Assembly: GCA_025965495.1 (NCBI GenBank)
Contig: JAOPWW010000408.1
Location: 1-18,208, forward strand
Reading direction: 5' to 3'
DNA: 18,208 bases
Source of the DNA: Frankiales bacterium
GTDB lineage: Bacteria > Actinomycetota > Actinomycetes > Mycobacteriales > SCTD01
Shown here: one piece after another, positions 13,864 through 18,208 of the stretch
Position numbering within the stretch: position 1 is the first letter of the stretch
Layout of the letters: each line of letters starts with the position of its first letter
Position numbers and translations under genes: made by a program
The notes under the pieces: generated by a model
The model's input: the letters and a program-made list of their open reading frames with translations, nothing else
Databases searched by the model: none
What the model was told of the DNA's origin: nothing

Positions 13864-15387
13864 TCAGGTCATGGACGCGGCGACGACCTCGCCGACGAGC
13901 ACCGCGGTGAGAGCAGGCCCGCGCAGTGGCGACGTCGGCAGGACCGACAGGTCGGCCACGCGCAGGCCGGCCACGCCGTGCACCCGCCCGTCCGGCGCGA
14001 CCACCGCGTGCGGGTCGGCCGCCTCGCCGAAGGGCGCCGTGCCGCAGGTGTGGAAGGCGGTGCTGAGGTGGTCGGCCACCCAGCGGTCGAGCGCGTCGTC
14101 GTCGTCGAGCATGCGGAGGTCGAGGTCGACCAGCCCGTCGCACACCTCCCGGAACGCCGGCGTGGTCACGACGTCGACCGCTGCGCGGACGGCCAGTCGC
14201 AGCTGCTGGCGGTCGTCCGACGTCCGGAGGTAGCGCAGGTCGAGGAACGGGGCGTTGGAGGGGTCGGTCGAGCGGACCTGCAGCCGGCCGCCGCGGACGG
14301 GGGCGAGCGAGGACAGCAGGAGCGGCAGTGGTGCGGCCGGGTCGACGGGACCCGCGCCGCCGAGGGCTTCCAGCGGCAGGAGCGAGAGGAGGACCTCGAC
14401 GTCGCCGGAGGGCGGCCCGCCGCCGGGCGACGTGTGGAGGGCAGCGGGTGCCCAGGCGCCCGTGACGGTGGGCAGTCCGGGACGGGGACGCCAGCTCAGC
14501 ACCACCTGCGGGTGGTCGCTGAGTCCTCCGACAGGGGCGTCGTGCACGACGGGCACGCCGAGCGCCTCGAGCTCCCTGGCTGGACCGATGCCGGACAGCA
14601 CGAGCAGGTGCGCGGAGCCGAGAGCACCGGCCGCGAGGACCACCTCGTCCGCGGTGACCGTCTGGAGCCGTCCGTCGCGCTCGACGACGCACCCCGTGGC
14701 GACGCCGTCCTGCACGACCACGCGGTGCACGTGCGCACGGTCGACCACCGTCAGGTTCGGCCGCGCCCGGGCCGGCAGGACGTACGCGAGCCCGGCGTTC
14801 ACGCGCACGCCCTCGACGACGTTGCTCGGCACCGCACCGATGCCGCCCTCCCCCACGGCGTTCAGGTCCGCGACCCGACGGTGCCCGGAGCCGACCGCCG
14901 CGTCGACGAAGGCCGCCGCCACGGGGTGGTCCAGCGCCGGCCGCCGGACGGGCACGGGGCCGGACGACCCGTGGTCCGGTGCTGTGCCGAGGTCGAGGTC
15001 GCACTCGAGCGCGCGCAGGTGCGGGAGAAGCGCGTCCCAGCTCCAGGAGGCACCGCCGGCTGAGGACCAGCGATCGGCGTCCTCCGGGCGCGGGCGCACG
15101 AAGTAGCCGCCGTTGGTCGTCGTGGAGCCCCCGAGCACCTTCCCGCGGGTGACGCTCCACGGTCGGTCGCGCGCGAGCAGAGCGGGGAAGGCCCAGCTGG
15201 TGGCCGCGCCGGGCGACGCGCCCGGTACGCGGCGTGCGTCCAGGAGCGACGGCGGGAAGACCACGGGAGCATCACCCGCCTCCAGCAGCAGCACACGGCG
15301 GGTCGGGTCCTCGCTCAGCCTCGCACCGAGGACGCTCCCGCTCGCGCCGGCTCCGACGACGGCGACGTCCCACGTGCTCCTGTGCAC
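13864..15387 (-). CDS. mftG: GMC-family oxidoreductase, MftG-like (mycofactocin system)
   Basis: This 507-residue FAD enzyme has the GMC dinucleotide motif GAGASG (residues 12-17), an acidic end of strand 2 (LLLEAGD), GKVLGGSTTTNGGYF (about 82-96, substrate/FAD block) and C-terminal active-site His446 in AFHTCGTAPFG. The NGGYF...RWxWDALLPHLRALECDLD pattern, HGSSGPVPVRR and the SPLRGPALTAV ending in place of the usual NPxxT match MftG, which returns electrons from reduced mycofactocin to respiration. Assignment as MftG is by remembered family features. The GTG start follows directly on the TAG of the CoA-transferase frame, implying coupled translation. It lies close to an intact NDMA-type alcohol dehydrogenase, the class known to use mycofactocin. 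An ordinary choline- or alcohol-oxidising GMC enzyme is the alternative. Confidence 0.8.
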   Translation of the reverse strand: MHRSTWDVAVVGAGASGSVLGARLSEDPTRRVLLLEAGDAPVVFPPSLLDARRVPGASPGAATSWAFPALLARDRPWSVTRGKVLGGSTTTNGGYFVRPRPEDADRWSSAGGASWSWDALLPHLRALECDLDLGTAPDHGSSGPVPVRRPALDHPVAAAFVDAAVGSGHRRVADLNAVGEGGIGAVPSNVVEGVRVNAGLAYVLPARARPNLTVVDRAHVHRVVVQDGVATGCVVERDGRLQTVTADEVVLAAGALGSAHLLVLSGIGPARELEALGVPVVHDAPVGGLSDHPQVVLSWRPRPGLPTVTGAWAPAALHTSPGGGPPSGDVEVLLSLLPLEALGGAGPVDPAAPLPLLLSSLAPVRGGRLQVRSTDPSNAPFLDLRYLRTSDDRQQLRLAVRAAVDVVTTPAFREVCDGLVDLDLRMLDDDDALDRWVADHLSTAFHTCGTAPFGEAADPHAVVAPDGRVHGVAGLRVADLSVLPTSPLRGPALTAVLVGEVVAASMT

Positions 15388-16580
15388 CTAGACGACGCCT
15401 GCGTCGCGCAGCTCCCGGAGCCGCTCCTCGTCCAGGCGCAGCAGTTCACCCAGCACCTGGTCGGAGTGCTCGCCGAGCAGCGGTGCCGGCCCGACGACCT
15501 GGACCTCGGACGCGCCCAGGCGCAGCGGTGACCCGAAGACCGTGGCCCGGCGATCACCCTCCCCACCTCCTGCAGCATCCCGCGGTGACGCAGGTGCGGG
15601 TCGTGGATGACCTCGTGCAGGGACCGCACCGGCGCCGAGGGGATGTCGGCGTCCTGCAGGAGCCGGAACAGCTCGTCCTTCGAGCTGCCGACCGTCCAGG
15701 CCGAGATCGCGGCGTCGACGTCGTCCATGCGCGCCACCCTCCCGCTCGGTGTCGCCAGGGCGGCATCGGCGGCGAGGTCCGGACGCTGCATGACCGCGCA
15801 CAGAGCCTCCCAGTGCCGGTCGCGCAGGCACAGGACCGCCATCCAGCCGTCCGACGCCGGGTAGACGTTGTAGGGGACGACAGCCAGGCCGCCGTGACGG
15901 TTGCCCGTGCGTTCCGGGAAGTCAGGCCCTCCTTCGAGCGCACCTGCGATGTTGGAGGTCAGGCTCGGCAGCACCGCGTCCTGCATGGCCACCTCCACCC
16001 GCTGGCCGAGCCCCGTGCGCTCACGCTGGAACAGTGCGGCCAGGACGGCACAGGCCAGGTGCACCCCCGACCCGAAGTCCGCGAGGGCTGGGCCGGCCTT
16101 GACCGGTCCCCCGTCCGGGAAGCCGGTCGTGGCCAGCACTGCCGTCATCGCCTGCACGGTGACGTCCATGCCCCGCAGGGCGCTGTAGGGACCGTCGCTG
16201 CCGTAGCCGCTGCTGCTGGCCAGCACCAGCCGGGGGTTGGCCTGCGACAGGGTCGGCCAGTCGAGACCCAGCCGGTCGAGTGCGCCGGGTGCGAAGTTCT
16301 CGACCACCACGTCGGCACAGCGCACCAGGTCCAGGAACAGGGCCTTGCCCTCCGGGTGCTTCAGGTCCAGCCGCAGTCCCCGCTTGCCCGCGTTCAGCAT
16401 CATGAAGGCCTGCCCTGACGTCGCGCTGTCCGAGCGCCAGCGGACGGGGTCGCCGGACGGTGGCTCGACCTTGACGACAGTCGCGCCGAGGTGACGGAGC
16501 AGGTGCGTGCAGTACGGCCCGTTGTAGACCTGGCCGAGGTCCAGGACGACGACGCCCTGCAGCGCCGTCGTCACGCGCAC
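15388..16580 (-). CDS. CoA-transferase family III (CaiB/BaiF), one frameshift near 15561
   Basis: Family III CoA-transferases move CoA between acyl acids through an Asp-linked mixed anhydride. The N-terminal frame shows DLGQVYNGPYCTHLLRHLGA, KVEPPSGDP, the SSGYGSDGPY block and Asp168 in ALADFGSG, the expected catalytic position. The frame breaks after residue 339 (LQEVG). Adding one G in the GGGG run (plus strand C 15561-15564) joins it to ATVFGSPLRLGASE...LRELRDAGVV, ending in TAG at 15388-15390 and giving 397 residues, the normal length. Without repair the product has a wrong C-terminus overlapping the GMC gene. Because everything else is intact, a sequence error is as likely as a real mutation. 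The GTG at 16580 is the chosen start; GTG at 16574 is possible. The acid substrate is unknown. Confidence 0.8.
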
Positions 16581-17008
16581 CGCGGTCGGTCGCCGCCGCG
16601 CGAGCCCGCGGGCAGCGACTCGTCGACGACCACCGTCAGCCGGTGCCTGCGAGCGAGCACCTGAGTCGGGCCTGGACGTCCGACGTGCGCCACTGTCTCC
16701 TCGTGCCCGCGACCCACCCGAGTCTCGTCCACGCGCTTCCTCCTCCTCGGTCGACCAGCAGACCCGGCTGCCACCCGGACGGACCGCCCCCAGGAGCGCG
16801 GACCGGCTGGTTCGTCGGACGTCCTACGAGCAGCCGGCCTGTGGAGGGTGCCCGCGAGGGCACCTCCCAGCCGTCCGACGCCACGCGTGTTCAGCATACG
16901 AGCAAACGTCAGACCAAAAGCGCTACACCCTTGACGGCGCCCTCTCGCACCCTGGACGCTGCGGCGCCACCGGCCTCACGGTGGCCCGTCGAGCGGAGGA
17001 CAACGAAC
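16581..17008. other. Divergent intergenic region between CoA-transferase and alcohol dehydrogenase
   Basis: This 428-base gap must carry promoters for both directions. A less GC-rich patch (about 16887-16935) with CATACG and TTGACG (16932-16937) could hold promoter elements for the alcohol dehydrogenase, but no convincing -35/-10 pair can be assigned. No gene is recognised; open frames through it are extensions of the downstream gene. Confidence 0.45.
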
Positions 17009-18133
17009 GTGAAGACCAAGGGTGCCGTCCTGTGGGGCGTCGGAGAGAAGTGGTCCGTCGAAGAGATCGAGCTGGGGGACCCTGTGGCCGGCGAGGTGCA
17101 GGTGCGGCTCGCGGCCTCCGGCATGTGCCACTCCGACGAGCACGTCGTCACGGGCGCCACGCCCACCACGTTCCCCTTCATCGGCGGGCACGAGGGTGCA
17201 GGCGTCGTCACCAAGGTCGGCCCCGGCGTGCAGGGCCTGGAGGTCGGCGACCACGTCGTCACGGCGTTCATCCCGGCCTGCGGCCAGTGCCCGCCCTGTT
17301 CGAGCGGCCAGCAGAACCTGTGCGACCTCGGCGCCCACCTGCTCGGCGGTGTGGCCATCTCCGACGGCACTTACCGCATCCACGCGAAGGGCCAGGGCGT
17401 CGCGCCGATGACCCTGCTGGGCACGTTCTCGCCGTACATCACGGTGCACCAGGCGTCGGTCATCAAGATCGAGAAGGACCTTCCCCTGGAGAAGGCGGCC
17501 CTGGTCGCCTGCGGTGTCACCACCGGCTGGGGCTCGGCCACGAAGGTCGCCGACGTGCGTCCCGGTGAGACCGTCGTCGTCATGGGCATCGGCGGCGTCG
17601 GCATCAACTCCGTGCAGGGCGCGGCGGTCGCCGGCGCCAAGCACGTCGTGGCCATCGACCCGGTCGCCTGGAAGCGGGAGAAGGCCATGGAGTTCGGGGC
17701 CACCCACACCTTCGAGAGCGCCGAGGCCGCACTGGCCGGCGTCACGGACCTCACCTTCGGTCGCATGGCCGAGAAGTCGATCATCACCGTCGGCGCCATC
17801 AAGGGCGAGGACATCGAGGCGGCGCTGCAGCTGACAGGCAAGGGCGGCCGGTGCGTCGTCACCGGCATGGGCCACTTCCAGGACATGGACGTGAAGCTCA
17901 ACCTGTTCAGCCTGACGCTCCTGCAGAAGGACCTCCAGGGCGCCATCTTCGGCGGCGCGAACCCGCGCTTCGAGGTGCCCTACCTGCTCGACATGTACCG
18001 CCAGGGCAAGCTCAACCTCGACGGCCTCACGACCAACACCTACAAGCTCGAGGACATCAACCAGGGCTACCAGGACATGGCGGACGGCAAGAACATCCGC
18101 GGTGTCATCATCTACGGCGACGAGGACTACTAG
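17009..18133 (+). CDS. NDMA-dependent (mycofactocin-type) zinc alcohol dehydrogenase
   Basis: This 374-residue enzyme belongs to the zinc MDR superfamily, oxidising alcohols to aldehydes with a tightly held nicotinamide cofactor that in this family is recycled by mycofactocin (NDMA in vitro). Catalytic zinc ligands are Cys40 (GMCHSDEH), His61-Glu62 (GGHEGAG) and Cys169 (VACGVTTGW). Structural zinc ligands are Cys91, 94, 97 and 105 in PACGQCPPCSSGQQNLC. The Rossmann motif GIGGVG (193-198) and Asp217 point to NAD(H). MKTKGAVLW, GANPRFEVPYL and the end KNIRGVIIYGDEDY are signature features of the NDMA family. The start GTG at 17009 is eight bases after CGGAGGA (16994-17000); the long upstream extension is not coding. 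It is monocistronic with a strong hairpin behind. It may substitute for the decayed paralogue at 6468-7083. Confidence 0.93.
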   Translation: MKTKGAVLWGVGEKWSVEEIELGDPVAGEVQVRLAASGMCHSDEHVVTGATPTTFPFIGGHEGAGVVTKVGPGVQGLEVGDHVVTAFIPACGQCPPCSSGQQNLCDLGAHLLGGVAISDGTYRIHAKGQGVAPMTLLGTFSPYITVHQASVIKIEKDLPLEKAALVACGVTTGWGSATKVADVRPGETVVVMGIGGVGINSVQGAAVAGAKHVVAIDPVAWKREKAMEFGATHTFESAEAALAGVTDLTFGRMAEKSIITVGAIKGEDIEAALQLTGKGGRCVVTGMGHFQDMDVKLNLFSLTLLQKDLQGAIFGGANPRFEVPYLLDMYRQGKLNLDGLTTNTYKLEDINQGYQDMADGKNIRGVIIYGDEDY

Positions 18134-18151
18134 CCCGTCTCGCCCCGTCCA

Positions 18152-18185
18152 CGCCGTCGTCCCGCAGCACCCGGGGACGACGGCG
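18152..18185 (+). terminator. Strong terminator hairpin after the alcohol dehydrogenase gene
   Basis: A perfect 12-bp stem, CGCCGTCGTCCC and GGGACGACGGCG, with a 10-base loop begins 18 bases after the stop. It is the longest perfect inverted repeat I found in the window. Confidence 0.75.
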
Positions 18186-18208
18186 TCGTCGTGCCGGGGC
18201 AGCCCGCG

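Noticed and set aside
13396..15063. Plus-strand 555-codon open frame
   Set aside because: It is antisense to the GMC oxidoreductase, whose FAD motif and active-site His are clear on the minus strand.
16803..16837. Inverted repeat CCGGCTG with CAGCCGG in the divergent region
   Set aside because: It has a 21-base spacer and GC-only arms in GC-rich DNA, which is expected by chance; no placement evidence supports a function.
16643..17008. N-terminal extension of the alcohol dehydrogenase
   Set aside because: The family begins at MKTKGA, and a ribosome site precedes the GTG at 17009; the upstream part is low-complexity sequence.

Overview
The window is high-GC DNA (many GTG starts, G/C at third codon positions, frequent ATGA overlaps) and looks like the chromosome of a soil-type actinobacterium. 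A Frankiales/Geodermatophilales-like lineage would fit, because the genes belong to the cofactor biology of mycofactocin and F420 users, but this is inferred from gene content only.

Bases 1-4505 are one forward run: the 3' part of an ABC ATPase with a helix-hairpin-helix tail, two small related two-helix membrane proteins, an exported membrane-anchored protein, and an AGE-family sugar epimerase. The first four genes are joined by ATGA overlaps and look like one envelope or transport operon of unknown substrate. A convergent gap (4506-5004) holds ten copies of a 9-bp tandem repeat.

Bases 5005-7083 (minus strand) hold an intact aldehyde dehydrogenase preceded by the decayed 3' part of an NDMA-type zinc alcohol dehydrogenase, so an alcohol-to-acid pair has lost its first enzyme. 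Bases 7303-11399 (plus strand) hold a QsdR-like TetR regulator, an acyl-CoA dehydrogenase closed by a strong hairpin, an LPLAT-type acyltransferase and an alpha/beta-hydrolase lipase: a lipid-metabolism block with two candidate operators around the regulator.

Bases 11413-13830 are a scar region: a broken F420-type luciferase-like oxidoreductase tail, a tRNA-Lys(CTT) 3' half flanked on both sides by 11-bp tandem repeats (an attP-like site with no integrase in view), an intact NAD(P)-binding SDR-like gene between two palindromes, a truncated hemerythrin, and a second luciferase-like monooxygenase remnant.

Bases 13864-18185 hold a minus-strand pair, CoA-transferase III (one frameshift) and an MftG-like GMC oxidoreductase, divergent from an intact NDMA-dependent alcohol dehydrogenase with its terminator. 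The intact dehydrogenase and the MftG-like protein point to mycofactocin-linked alcohol oxidation; no mycofactocin biosynthesis genes are in the window.

Five frameshifts in three loci can each be repaired by adding a single base, usually a G in a G run. This raises the possibility that some 'pseudogenes' are sequence errors, although the alcohol dehydrogenase and both luciferase-like remnants also lack large parts and are truly incomplete here.
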